A stretch of 64,000 nucleotides of DNA from Stenotrophomonas sp. BIO128-Bstrain (GTDB lineage Bacteria; Pseudomonadota; Gammaproteobacteria; Xanthomonadales; Xanthomonadaceae): NCBI RefSeq assembly GCF_030128875.1, contig NZ_CP124620.1:2542001-2606000 (forward strand), read 5' to 3'. Numbering within the stretch: the first letter of the stretch is position 1; the number at the start of each line of letters is the position of its first letter. Positions 16,751 to 24,611 of this stretch are shown piece by piece. The notes under the pieces were generated by a model, which saw only the letters and a program-made list of their open reading frames with translations, was not told the origin of the DNA and made no database searches. The position numbers and the translations under genes were made by a program.

Positions 16751-17083
16751 TCAACGAAGCCAATGCGCCAAGACGGCAAGCACCAAGCAAAGCGGCGCGC
16801 ACGCCAGAAAGCCCGCTTTGGCCACCCAGCGCTCTGCGACCTGCTCAACCTTGCTCGCGTAGAGCCGATCCTTGGTCCATGCGTCATACGCGGCGTCGTC
16901 TCTGACCGGAGGCCTGCGATCGGCGCGCAAGTAGTAGAAGGTGCGGCGGACGCCTTCGCTCAGGTGGCCCATGCCAAACGATTCAGGGCTGCCGAGGAAC
17001 AAGCGCCCGTGCAGGTTCAGCCACTTTGAGCCGAAGTGAAGTTTTCCGGGTTCCCGATATTGCGTGAAAAACCACTTAAACAT
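16751..17083 (-). CDS. Hypothetical tail-anchored membrane protein
   Basis: 110 residues: a soluble, aromatic N-terminal region and a C-terminal hydrophobic segment (about 90-107). GGGGGAG precedes the ATG. It is the first gene of the 17.1-13.1 kb unit, 23 bp before the membrane ATPase, and may be its partner. No family recognised. Confidence 0.6.
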   Translation of the reverse strand: MFKWFFTQYREPGKLHFGSKWLNLHGRLFLGSPESFGMGHLSEGVRRTFYYLRADRRPPVRDDAAYDAWTKDRLYASKVEQVAERWVAKAGFLACAPLCLVLAVLAHWLR

Positions 17084-17099
17084 GTCTCCCCCTTATTCA

Positions 17100-17142
17100 T
17101 GAGTAGGTCACTTCTTTCTAGATCGAATCCGCAGATGCGCAA
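17100..17142 (-). promoter_or_regulatory. Promoter and half-conserved operator of the first transfer unit
   Basis: Minus strand: TTGCGC (17137-17142), a 16-bp spacer, TAGAAA (17115-17120), then a degenerate left arm and the intact right arm CCTACTCA (17100-17107). The layout is the same as at 1358 and 6433. Confidence 0.65.
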
Positions 17143-17148
17143 GGGGGA

Positions 17149-18405
17149 TCAATCGATCCCCGACTTCTTCGCCCAGGCGTCCAGGTCTGCGTTGGCTTCT
17201 TGCTGCCAGTCGTGCCTCGGCTCGGCGGCTGGTGCGGGGGCCTTCTTCGGCAACGGGGCGGTCGCACGTTTCGGCGAAGGCATTGGCTGGGACGCAATCG
17301 GCGCTGTCGTCGTTACCGGGGGAGCGGCGACAGGTGCGGGTCTCTCGATCGTGGCTTCTGGCTTGGCCTGTTCTGAAAGCACTGCTGGAGCGGGCGCGAC
17401 CACGGGGACTTCCACCACCTCCGGCAACTGCTCGGGAGCGGCTGGAGTGGCCACCGGCGACGCGGGAGCGGGTGTGCTTGGAGGCACCTGGTTGTTCTTC
17501 CCAAGCAAGAAGTAGATCGCCCCCGCGACCAATGCTACCGCCACCACACCGGCCAAGACCCAAGGCAAACGAGAGCGGGGGCTGGGTTGGATTGGAGTTA
17601 CCGGCTGCTCTACTGACGCGGCATGTGGCGGCTGGCTGGACCCTTCAGGCACCGCAGAAACGGACAGGGTATCCACCACGTCCTGCTGAGACAGGTCGGC
17701 CAAGGGTGCCGCACCTTCACCAGCAAGTGCCGCTGGCACATGAATGGTCGAATTCGCATCCAGCGCTTCTTTCGCAGCCCCACGAAGTCCATCCATTCCA
17801 TCGGATACGACCCCGCCAGAAGCGAGCAGGTCGTTGCTGGTCATGCCAGCCCCTGTCTCACCAAACAGAAACTGCTCACTGCCGAGCTCTAATTTCGTTA
17901 ACGAGGTAACAGCTCCAGGGTCTGGCACGAGATTGTTCGCACCGCCCAGTCCATCTGCAACCTGTGCGCCAGGCTCTCCAAATTCATCAACCAGTTCCCA
18001 AACGGTGCACATTCCCTTATCACCCGCTCCTACGAGAACCGGTGCAGCTGCATCGGACGTCAGTTGCCTGACCAACATTTCCTGCTCCACGGTGAGCGGA
18101 GCGTCTTGAGGCTTCTCTTCGACAGCACTATGTTCCTGGGCTTCTCGGGTGCGCTTTGCGTCCAGTTGCGCCTTGGCTTGCTTCGCCTTCTCTGCAGCGG
18201 CAACAACGCCCTTCTGGGTCAACTCGGCAGTGCGCTTGCTGATCACCCCGGCCCAGTGACCGGCAGCTTTCAGGTTTTCTTTCACGCCATCGGAAACCAG
18301 CCGCTCTTCCTGCGTGGGCGAAGCGGTTGGGGTTGCCTTGGCACGCTCAAGCAGTTCCTTGCGCTTGCGCTGAAGGATTCTTTGGTTCTTTTCTTCTGGG
18401 GTCAT
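17149..18405 (-). CDS. Bitopic membrane protein with Pro/Ala-rich periplasmic tail
   Basis: 418 residues. A charged helical N-terminal region (about 1-100) and a long low-complexity cytoplasmic part precede one membrane segment (SRLPWVLAGVVAVALVAGAIYFLL, about 276-299). The tail is Pro/Ala/Val-rich, as in VirB10/TonB-like proteins that span the periplasm, but no VirB10 barrel domain is visible. I prefer the ATG at 18405, which has GAGGAG 5 nt upstream. The N-terminus begins 60 bp after the neighbouring lipoprotein-like gene ends. Confidence 0.6.
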   Translation of the reverse strand: MTPEEKNQRILQRKRKELLERAKATPTASPTQEERLVSDGVKENLKAAGHWAGVISKRTAELTQKGVVAAAEKAKQAKAQLDAKRTREAQEHSAVEEKPQDAPLTVEQEMLVRQLTSDAAAPVLVGAGDKGMCTVWELVDEFGEPGAQVADGLGGANNLVPDPGAVTSLTKLELGSEQFLFGETGAGMTSNDLLASGGVVSDGMDGLRGAAKEALDANSTIHVPAALAGEGAAPLADLSQQDVVDTLSVSAVPEGSSQPPHAASVEQPVTPIQPSPRSRLPWVLAGVVAVALVAGAIYFLLGKNNQVPPSTPAPASPVATPAAPEQLPEVVEVPVVAPAPAVLSEQAKPEATIERPAPVAAPPVTTTAPIASQPMPSPKRATAPLPKKAPAPAAEPRHDWQQEANADLDAWAKKSGID

Positions 18406-18464
18406 GTGGGCTCCTCGGAAGGGGGAAGGAAGCCCGAGCATCGATCGACACCCGGGCACTGAGA

Positions 18465-19100
18465 TCACCGGACGTCAGGCACCGGGGTAACGACGATCAC
18501 GGGCTCACCGCTGCCGCAGCGGTCGTCCACCGTGACCTTGGACAGCGCGCCACGCTTGGCCAGCTCAACGATGGGCACCTGGCAGGCGGCCTTGTCGGCG
18601 CCTTGGAACACCACCGTCAACCCGTTGCTGGACTTGTTCAACAGACCCGCGAACTTGTCGAGGAAGGCCCGGGTGTCGCTGTCCAACCGCTTCATGTCGG
18701 CGGGGTTGTAGTTCAAACGCAACGAATCTAGGACGGCTTCCTGCTTGCCTTCCACGGTTTCGGTCTTGGTGACCACTTCGGCCTTCATGCCAGCCGCACG
18801 GGCGGCGTCGGCGGCCTGCTCGGCGTGCTCCCGCTGCTGCGTCACGTAAGACGCCGAAGCACCCACGGCAGCACCGGCGGCGCAAGCGCCCAAGGCCTTG
18901 TCTTTCTTGCCCGTGAGCAAGGCGATGGCTCCGCCGGCCACGCAACCGATGCCACCGGCTTTGAACAGACGCTTCTTGTCGGCCTTGGGCTTGCCATCGT
19001 CCTCCGCGGCATGGACCGCATCAGGGGCGGCCTGGGCGGAAACCTGAAGCGGCATGAACGCCGCCAGGCAGAGAGTGAGAGGAAGGGAAAAACGTTTCAT
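18465..19100 (-). CDS. Secreted protein with glycine-zipper segment
   Basis: A signal peptide (1-22, VSA|QA) is followed by a Gly/Ala-rich hydrophobic segment (GGIGCVAGGAIALLTG..ACAAGAAVGA, about 50-85) of the glycine-zipper type, then a helical region and a compact C-terminal domain. The C-terminal part (VVFQGADKAACQVPIVELAKRGAL) loosely recalls OmpA-like sequences but lacks their key motif. Probably envelope-located and part of the transfer unit. Confidence 0.6.
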   Translation of the reverse strand: MKRFSLPLTLCLAAFMPLQVSAQAAPDAVHAAEDDGKPKADKKRLFKAGGIGCVAGGAIALLTGKKDKALGACAAGAAVGASASYVTQQREHAEQAADAARAAGMKAEVVTKTETVEGKQEAVLDSLRLNYNPADMKRLDSDTRAFLDKFAGLLNKSSNGLTVVFQGADKAACQVPIVELAKRGALSKVTVDDRCGSGEPVIVVTPVPDVR

Positions 19101-19128
19101 GGGATGGATCTCCTGCTGTGGGGGAAAG

Positions 19129-19530
19129 TTAGGTGCGTGGAGCAGTCATGGGTCCGGTTGCGGGCACCTTGGCCGCACCAGGACCTTTTGGAGAGGGTTG
19201 CGAGAGGGCCGCCGTCACGACCTTGCGAAGCGCTTCTTCGTAGCGCTGAATGGCGCTGTCCTGCTCCGCCTTCGTTTCGTCTCGCAACCGCCGCAGGTCT
19301 TCTTGGAGCGCACTCCGGAACAGCGCGTTCTCTTCCCGCAGATCGTCGATGAGGCGCTCCAGCTGAGCGTTGGCGTTCTCCAACACGCTCACCACTGACG
19401 TGGCGGTGTTGTGTCGCTCCAGCGCCTCTCGCACGTAGGCGCTGAACGCGCTGCCCGATTCACGGGCGAGCCGCTGAGCAAGTTTCAGTTGCCGAGGGTC
19501 GAGGTTTACGTTTTGACGAACGAACGCCAT
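19129..19530 (-). CDS. Ribbon-helix-helix protein with coiled-coil tail
   Basis: Residues 1-40 look like an RHH DNA-binding fold (FVRQNVNLDPRQLKLAQRLARESGSAFSAYVREAL). A coiled coil (about 50-105) follows, then a Pro-rich end. The layout suits a relaxosome accessory protein (MobC/TraY/TrwA-like) or an autoregulator. It has its own promoter (19563-19590), and the gene-free 700 bp upstream would be a natural place for oriT. Confidence 0.6.
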   Translation of the reverse strand: MAFVRQNVNLDPRQLKLAQRLARESGSAFSAYVREALERHNTATSVVSVLENANAQLERLIDDLREENALFRSALQEDLRRLRDETKAEQDSAIQRYEEALRKVVTAALSQPSPKGPGAAKVPATGPMTAPRT

Positions 19531-19562
19531 CGGTCGAGTAACTCCGTTTCGGGATTACTCCA

Positions 19563-19590
19563 CCGATACCGCGAATCTCGGAGTTGGCAA
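19563..19590 (-). promoter_or_regulatory. TTGCCA/16-bp/TATCGG promoter of the RHH gene
   Basis: It shares CTTGCCAACT with the 6433 promoter. Downstream lies a wider inverted repeat, GAGTAA..TTACTC, that differs in spacing from the 20-bp operator and may be a relaxed variant. Confidence 0.55.
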
Positions 19591-20295
19591 GGCCCCACGT
19601 CAGGAGCCTGAAAAACATGGGCCAAACGAGCTAACAAGCACTGACACTGTCTCCATTCGGTGGTGACATGGTCAGGCCTTGATTGCATTGAGGTTTCGGC
19701 TGGCGTTACAGCGATTCTTGGGCGAAAAACGCACTCCCACTTCAGTGCGTCATGTGTATGACGACTCTAGGGAACCGTCCGGGCTCCTGCTTCTCTGCCA
19801 CTGCCGACACTGCTTCCACCCACGCTGAGCTCTTGCAGTTGCTTTTCGGCGGCCCCTTGCGTGTTGCCCCAGGTGCGCTATTGGTGGTCTACGCCCCTCG
19901 CCCCACAGGACCGCCGCCCACGCCATGCCCACGCAACGCTCCCGCTCTTCCACCCCTCACGCCCACCGATGCCCCACCCCGGGAATCCGTGCAAAGTTTT
20001 TCAGCCCACCGTTTCGCATTGCCCCGGATCCCCAGGACAGGTTGCCCTCGCCCACCCGCTGCACCGCCCCACGACACCCAAGCCACGTTGGTTTTAGTCA
20101 AACGTGTGCAGTGCCATTGGATGCACCGACACCGTGCTTTCCGAATCTTCCGTGGGCAGCCAAAGAACCACTGGAAGGAACCCGCAAATCCCTCGCACCA
20201 ATTCGTTTTAGTCAAACGAGGGTGCGCGCCATGGCCTCCATTCACCGCCATTGGCCCATGAATGATCCACCTGCTGTCGTTTCAGGAGTGCTCTC
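19591..20295. other. Gene-free region, candidate oriT/oriV
   Basis: About 700 bp without a convincing gene; the long frames here are Pro/Arg-rich and lack ribosome sites. It holds a small inverted repeat (GTCATGTGTATGAC near 19750) and two direct copies of TTTTAGTCAAACG (20092-20104, 20206-20218) 114 bp apart. It lies between the transfer operon's RHH gene and an HNH gene. I could not identify a nick site or iterons. Confidence 0.4.
20092..20218 (+). repeat. Direct repeat TTTTAGTCAAACG x2
   Basis: Two 13-bp identical copies (20092-20104 and 20206-20218) point toward the HNH gene at 20296. The TTTTAGTCAA core recurs on the minus strand near 24565, 30000, 31856 and 38467. Confidence 0.65.
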
Positions 20296-21351
20296 ATGAA
20301 CACCGCTGACCTGGACGCGTTTGCCCGTCGCGTGCTGGCCTTCCATGCCGTCCGTGCGCCTGCCACCCCACGCTGGGCGCTGGACGTGGCCCGCCGTTCC
20401 GAAAGCCCTGTGTGCGCTTTCTGCACCGCCCCCTTGGACTTGGACCGTAGCCATTCGTGGGGGCTCTCACCCCTCGTTCCGTTGAGCCTAGCCGGCCCAA
20501 GGGACACCGAGAACCTGCGCATGGCTTGCAAGCGCTGCATCACCGAGCGGGGCACCCGTGACCTGTTGGCCTGGCCCGAGTTGAGCCAGCGGCTGCCACC
20601 AGAACCCTTGGACGCCCTGCTGGCCGACCGGCTGTTTGTCCTCCAGCGCTCCGACAACCACCTGGTCGAGGTGGGGCGCTTTGCCAAGCCAGCCACCGTC
20701 CTTGCCCAGCTCCAAGAGCGCTGGATACACCCCCGGTTCGTCGTTCACGCCCAGAGGCATTCGGACGGCTGGATAGTGGGGTGGCCACTGGCCCACCGTG
20801 CCCATCTGACGCGAAACGACTTGGCCGCGCTCTTGCGCAATATGCACCAAGGCCAATGGCTGGAACACCCCGACGTGGTGGCCTTCCGGTTAACCGAGGA
20901 TGTTTTTCAAGCGGCGGTGTGGCAGCTGATCGCCCTCCACGCGTTGGTCATTCCCCTGCCTTTGGGGACTGCTCTCCCTCCCGACCGCTCCTTTGAGAAC
21001 CGGTGGATGGCCCGGTATCCAAGCCTGCGCCAGATCCGACTGCGGCGACAGGGCACGCACGAAGCACCGTGGCCTAGCCAGGCCAAAGACCACATCCCGG
21101 CTTACAGCGACAGGCCCAACGCGGTTCGCATGCGGACCCAGCGTCAAGCCACACGTGAGGGGGAAACGAAGGCCCAGTGGTTGGAAGCAAGGCGGCGTTT
21201 GGCGAAGCGAGACGCGGGCGTGGCAAGTGGGACGCTGAGGGCATGGTTGCCCGGGGAGCGGGCAGCCATGCAGGCCGATGTGGACGATCTAGCGTCGTCG
21301 TGGTTGGAGGCCCGCCAGCGGAAAGTGCAAGGCCGCTCTCAGCGGCCGTGA
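20296..21351 (+). CDS. HNH/treble-clef zinc protein, putative nuclease
   Basis: 351 residues. The N-terminus carries CAFC (about 37-40), SHSWGLSPLVPLSLAG, then MACKRCITERG (about 76-86), a Cys4 treble-clef of HNH type. The DRSHSWG and NLRMACKRC segments occupy the usual HNH positions. The remaining 250 residues are helical and basic and not recognised. AGGAGTG lies before the ATG. It stands 44 bp upstream of another HNH gene. Confidence 0.6.
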   Translation: MNTADLDAFARRVLAFHAVRAPATPRWALDVARRSESPVCAFCTAPLDLDRSHSWGLSPLVPLSLAGPRDTENLRMACKRCITERGTRDLLAWPELSQRLPPEPLDALLADRLFVLQRSDNHLVEVGRFAKPATVLAQLQERWIHPRFVVHAQRHSDGWIVGWPLAHRAHLTRNDLAALLRNMHQGQWLEHPDVVAFRLTEDVFQAAVWQLIALHALVIPLPLGTALPPDRSFENRWMARYPSLRQIRLRRQGTHEAPWPSQAKDHIPAYSDRPNAVRMRTQRQATREGETKAQWLEARRRLAKRDAGVASGTLRAWLPGERAAMQADVDDLASSWLEARQRKVQGRSQRP

Positions 21352-21395
21352 TCCACTACCATTAGCTTCGCACCCAACTTCGAACACCATCCGGC

Positions 21396-22277
21396 ATGGA
21401 AAGCGAAAAGGAACGCATCGCCAAGTGGCGGGCGGAGAAACAACGACGACGCCACGAAGAGAAGAGCCAAGCCGCCACGCGGACCTACAGAAGCCTGTTT
21501 GCCATCGATGACGATGAGCTGACCGATCCGCCCGAGCTTAAGGAATACTTGGTCCGGCAGAACCTAGCCAAGGGCAACCTCGCCCGCCGGATGAGCAGCG
21601 GTGAGGTCCAGTTGGCGCTGAACACCTGGGGCTTGGACGAACTGAACCAGCTTTGGAGCATGCGCCGAGAGAAGCTCACTTACCTCGAAGACGCCGCCCT
21701 CCTGTTGACCCACATCCGACACCGATCCGGCATTGACCCACAGCTGCGCCCGGCGGCAGAGCTGCTTGGATACGACGCCATCCAAGCACTCCTGGGAGTG
21801 CTGGAAGAGAGCGGGCGGTTGGCAGTGGAACAGGCACTGCCCCCGGCGGCGGAAGCCGTCGTGGCCGAGGGCAAGCGGGTGGAACAAGTCCTTCGGGTGA
21901 TCCGAGAGGGCCAAGCCGAGTTTCGTAAACGCCTAGTCGCTCACTACGGAGCCGTGTGCATGGTCACCGGGACCGCCTTGGCAAGCGTCATCGACGCCGC
22001 TCACATCGTCCCCTACAACGGGGCAGCCACCAATGCTTTGAGCAATGGCTTACTGCTACGGAAGGACATCCACGCGTTGTTCGATGCAGGCCTGTTAACC
22101 ATCGGGCCGGACCTGGTCGTTTACGTCAGCGCGGGGGTGGACGATCCGTTCTACCGTTCGCTGGACGGAAAGGAGCTCTCGCTGGACGCTCCGCCCAAGA
22201 TGTCCAAAGAGGCCCTGCGGCGGCGACTGGCGGGCAATGAATCGTCCGAACTGGAGGTTGCCAGCCTTCCCCAATGA
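21396..22277 (+). CDS. HNH endonuclease (restriction-like, C-terminal HNH)
   Basis: The C-terminal domain (about 170-260) has the HNH_2-type pattern common in predicted restriction endonucleases: FRKRLVAHYGAVCMVTG, IDAAHIVPYNGAATNALSNGLLLRKDIHALFDAGLL. The N-terminal ~165 residues are a helical domain of unknown role, perhaps for target recognition. It is probably expressed with the HNH gene 44 bp upstream. The pair could be a defence module or selfish nucleases. Confidence 0.75.
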   Translation: MESEKERIAKWRAEKQRRRHEEKSQAATRTYRSLFAIDDDELTDPPELKEYLVRQNLAKGNLARRMSSGEVQLALNTWGLDELNQLWSMRREKLTYLEDAALLLTHIRHRSGIDPQLRPAAELLGYDAIQALLGVLEESGRLAVEQALPPAAEAVVAEGKRVEQVLRVIREGQAEFRKRLVAHYGAVCMVTGTALASVIDAAHIVPYNGAATNALSNGLLLRKDIHALFDAGLLTIGPDLVVYVSAGVDDPFYRSLDGKELSLDAPPKMSKEALRRRLAGNESSELEVASLPQ

Positions 22278-22455
22278 GCCGACCCAAAACTCCGGCTGAT
22301 CGGACAAATCGAACCATTGCTCATGATAGAAACGCCCTCCGCGTGGATCCGGAAGTTCAATCAACGGTTCTTCGCGCCGTAGGCGTATGCCTGCTCCCGC
22401 CAGGGGACGCTTTTTTAGCTGCTTTTGCTCTACCCACGGGATGATCCACAGCTAC

Positions 22456-22481
22456 AAGAAAGCGGCTATGGCCGCTTTCTT
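22456..22481. terminator. Bidirectional hairpin terminator
   Basis: Arms AAGAAAGCGGC/GCCGCTTTCTT with a 4-nt loop and flanking A/T runs. It lies between the plus-strand HNH pair and the minus-strand ParA unit. Confidence 0.8.
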
Positions 22482-22501
22482 CGTTCCCCTGTTTGTGAGG
22501 G

Positions 22502-23110
22502 TCAGTAGATCTTTCCGTTCTTGCTCATCCCCAGATTCCGCACCGCCACCCTGGCGGCCTTGCGGTCCTCCGCGTGTTCGTCCTCGGGCGAGCTCACGAT
22601 CAACAGCGTCTTGTCCTTAATGAGCGAGGCCGCCGCGTAGTCTGCCAGCGCCACCATCGCGGTGGTCAACGCGACTTCGCTGCCGGCGTCCTCCGAATCG
22701 TCAAAGCCGAACAGCTTGGCGATGTTCTCGCGGAGCTTTGGCGGGATCGTCACCATGGCCCGGTGGTGGCGCAGCCCGTCCTCCCTACGGCGGTAGTCGT
22801 GCAGGGTGACCGATCGGGGCATGACCATGTGAACCCGCTTGCCTCCCACGCTTCCCGCCTTCTGGCTGTCGTCGTAGTCAAAATAGGACTTGCGCTCCGG
22901 GTAGTCGCCCGGCCCCAGCAACAGGTGCTCGGGGATGCGGGCGATCGGAAGGCTTGCCGCTTTGCTGGCCCTGCGGGGCTTGGCATGGGTCACGTCTTTG
23001 ACGTCATCCAAGGTGCGCTTGACGGCCTTCTTCGTGGCAGCCTTCTTGGCAGGAGCTTTGCGAGTGGCCATGGGTAGGTCTGGGAGGGAAACCAAGGGAA
23101 GCTCCATCAT
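22502..23110 (-). CDS. ParA partner candidate with histone-H1-like N-terminus
   Basis: 202 residues. The N-terminal ~50 are Lys/Ala-rich (RKAPAKKAATKKAVKR), like H1-type DNA-binding tails. A compact domain (about 75-200) of unknown family follows. The start overlaps the ParA-like gene (ATGATG at its TGA) with GGAGGG upstream, so the two are coupled. By position it is the likely centromere-binding partner, although no ParB or ParG motif is evident. Confidence 0.55.
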   Translation of the reverse strand: MMELPLVSLPDLPMATRKAPAKKAATKKAVKRTLDDVKDVTHAKPRRASKAASLPIARIPEHLLLGPGDYPERKSYFDYDDSQKAGSVGGKRVHMVMPRSVTLHDYRRREDGLRHHRAMVTIPPKLRENIAKLFGFDDSEDAGSEVALTTAMVALADYAAASLIKDKTLLIVSSPEDEHAEDRKAARVAVRNLGMSKNGKIY

Positions 23111-23703
23111 GCCGCAGCCCTCCGGCCTGCACCAGCGGCCAAGGTATCGCGCACCCGGACAGCCAGGGCGTGAATCTCCTCCTGGGCCACCCGGGCCCAG
23201 CGGCCGTTGGCGTCGAACACGGTCTTTCCCTCCTCGTAGCAGTCCGCAAACAACGCTCGGTCCCGCACCAGGACGGCGCCCGACATCTTGGGGTGCTCCA
23301 GGCGGCGGCGATGGGCTGCCCGCTTCTCGTTGGCCCGGTTGGCGATGGGCAGGTAACGCTTTCCCTTCTTTTCAAGAACATCCACGGTTCGCAGGAAGAT
23401 GAGAAAGCTGGCCCCATCGAGCAACGTGGGCACCAGGTAGAGATCAGCCTCGGGGATCACTTCGTTGTCCGGCAGGCGTGGTGGAGTGTCGGTGATCTCC
23501 ACGTCGAAGCCAGGGGAGCGCGAGCGCCCGACACTGAACGGTGTTTCGTCCGACAGTGAGGCAAACGCACAGGCTCCGCCTTGGGGGTCCCGGTCGTTGA
23601 CCAACACACGCAGGCTGGGGTCACGGGCATAGCACCCGGCTAGATTCAGGGCCAGCGTCGTGCGGCCGACGCCACCCTTGAGTGAGAAGTTGCACAGTCG
23701 CAT
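23107..23703 (-). CDS. ParA/MinD-like partition ATPase with variant P-loop
   Basis: 198 residues, a short ParA-like protein for plasmid partition. The deviant Walker A reads KGGVGRTT (9-16): the signature Lys9 is present but the P-loop lysine is Arg14. The second motif is VLVNDRDPQGGA and the third VEITDTPPRL. I chose the ATG at 23703, just downstream of an operator copy. A translationally coupled partner follows. The Arg could weaken or abolish ATP hydrolysis. Confidence 0.75.
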   Translation of the reverse strand: MRLCNFSLKGGVGRTTLALNLAGCYARDPSLRVLVNDRDPQGGACAFASLSDETPFSVGRSRSPGFDVEITDTPPRLPDNEVIPEADLYLVPTLLDGASFLIFLRTVDVLEKKGKRYLPIANRANEKRAAHRRRLEHPKMSGAVLVRDRALFADCYEEGKTVFDANGRWARVAQEEIHALAVRVRDTLAAGAGRRAAA

Positions 23704-23717
23704 AGGACATCCTTTCG

Positions 23718-23768
23718 TGAGTAGATAGGGGTTCCTATCGAATCTAACCCGACGCTGCCATTGCGCAA
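23718..23768 (-). promoter_or_regulatory. parA promoter with operator half-site
   Basis: TTGCGC (23763-23768), a 16-bp spacer and TAGATT (23741-23746) on the minus strand, then a diverged left arm and TCTACTCA (23718-23725). A second local dyad, GATAGGAACCCCTATC, overlaps it and may be a ParA-unit autoregulatory site. Confidence 0.65.
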
Positions 23769-23817
23769 GTGTATGTTTTTGCAACCCTTTCGGGCCGTTC
23801 AGCCCTTGGATTCTTTT

Positions 23818-24282
23818 CTATCCTTCCGACAAGGCGGCTGGACGACGGCAGTCCCACCGCAGCGTGTGGGCGGTGTTTGACGCCGAGCAATGCAGATCGA
23901 ACGGCTGAGAGGCCATCCATGCTTTGACAGACGGTGGCGCAGCGCCATGCAGTGCTTCGATGATCGTCCAGCGTTGTTTTGCCGGACCGAACTCCGCGAA
24001 CACGTCCGCCCCTGCTTCGGCCAGCAATCCGGCCATCTTGTCGTAGCACTGCCGCTTGGCCGGGTCATCCTGGTTCACGTGCCACGCCATGCAAGCGACG
24101 TGGAAAGCGGTGATTCCGTTGGGCCCCACCGGGTGGTCCAAGGACGGGAAAGCCGTCAGGCCCCTCCACGCCTTCAGACGTGCCTCGCGGATGGCCGCAA
24201 TGGTTCTCTTCAAAGCCTGTGTGTTGCGGTGCTCGATGGCATCCAGAAGCCGCTGAGCACGCCGGTCGGTGGTCATTTCCAT
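23818..24282 (-). CDS. Ankyrin-like repeat protein
   Basis: 154 residues. The helical pattern includes GPNGITAFHVACMAWHV and KMAGLLAEAGADVFAEFG, which resemble degenerate ankyrin repeats. There is no signal or membrane segment. AAGGAGC precedes the ATG. The start overlaps the end of the 57-residue gene upstream, forming a two-gene unit under the 24483 operator. Its partner is unknown. Confidence 0.6.
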   Translation of the reverse strand: MEMTTDRRAQRLLDAIEHRNTQALKRTIAAIREARLKAWRGLTAFPSLDHPVGPNGITAFHVACMAWHVNQDDPAKRQCYDKMAGLLAEAGADVFAEFGPAKQRWTIIEALHGAAPPSVKAWMASQPFDLHCSASNTAHTLRWDCRRPAALSEG

Positions 24283-24446
24283 TTCAGCTCCTTGCGCAGC
24301 TGGCGCTCGAAGTGGCGTTGCTCGCGCGCCAGGCGGGCTTGCCGGCGAAGCTTGCCTTCGGGCAGGAACGCGGGAACCGTGGGAGGGATGTGCGCGAAAG
24401 GAAGGCCAGCGATGGGGCGGGCCGAGCGGGTGGGGCTTTCAATCAT
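24273..24446 (-). CDS. 57-residue basic protein, coupled to the ankyrin gene
   Basis: A Pro-rich N-terminal half is followed by an Arg/Lys/Gln-rich helix (GKLRRQARLAREQRHFERQLRKELKWK). Its TGA lies inside the next gene's second ATG, which argues for a real coupled gene despite its size. The ribosome site is weak. Operator 24483-24502 lies 37 bp upstream. Confidence 0.5.
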   Translation of the reverse strand: MIESPTRSARPIAGLPFAHIPPTVPAFLPEGKLRRQARLAREQRHFERQLRKELKWK

Positions 24447-24482
24447 GGCGACGGTCTCTTGGGTTATTTAAAGCGGTCTTCG

Positions 24483-24502
24483 TGAGTAGGTCGCCCCACT
24501 CC
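24483..24502 (-). promoter_or_regulatory. Dyad operator upstream of the 57-residue/ankyrin pair
   Basis: Minus strand: GGAGTG-N6-CCTACTCA, five or six bases matching in each arm. No clear TTGCnn/16-bp promoter is visible; TTGACA occurs about 40 bp further upstream. Confidence 0.55.
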
Positions 24503-24559
24503 CTTAACCCCATGCAACCAGACCACCACGCAATGTCAAGATGAAAAATCCAACTTTTT

Positions 24560-24605
24560 TTGACTAAAAACAGGGGCTTGCGGAATCCAAGGTGCATCGC
24601 ATGCT
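24560..24605 (+). promoter_or_regulatory. Promoter of the prepilin-fusion gene and TTTTAGTCAA site
   Basis: TTGCGG (24578-24583), a 16-bp spacer and CATGCT (24600-24605) match the element's promoter layout, and would start transcription almost at the ATG (24612), so the message may be nearly leaderless. On the minus strand 24560-24569 is a TTTTAGTCAA site facing the gene at 24446. Confidence 0.5.
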
Positions 24606-24611
24606 GAATGC

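Noticed and set aside
19752..20261. 169-codon plus-strand frame in the gene-free region
   Set aside because: Pro-rich low complexity, poor start, and it would cover the TTTTAGTCAA repeats.
23107..23820. Readthrough fusion of the ankyrin-like gene into parA
   Set aside because: The frames are continuous after TAG 23818-23820 on the minus strand only in the sense that both share a frame; parA lies downstream with its own promoter and operator in between.
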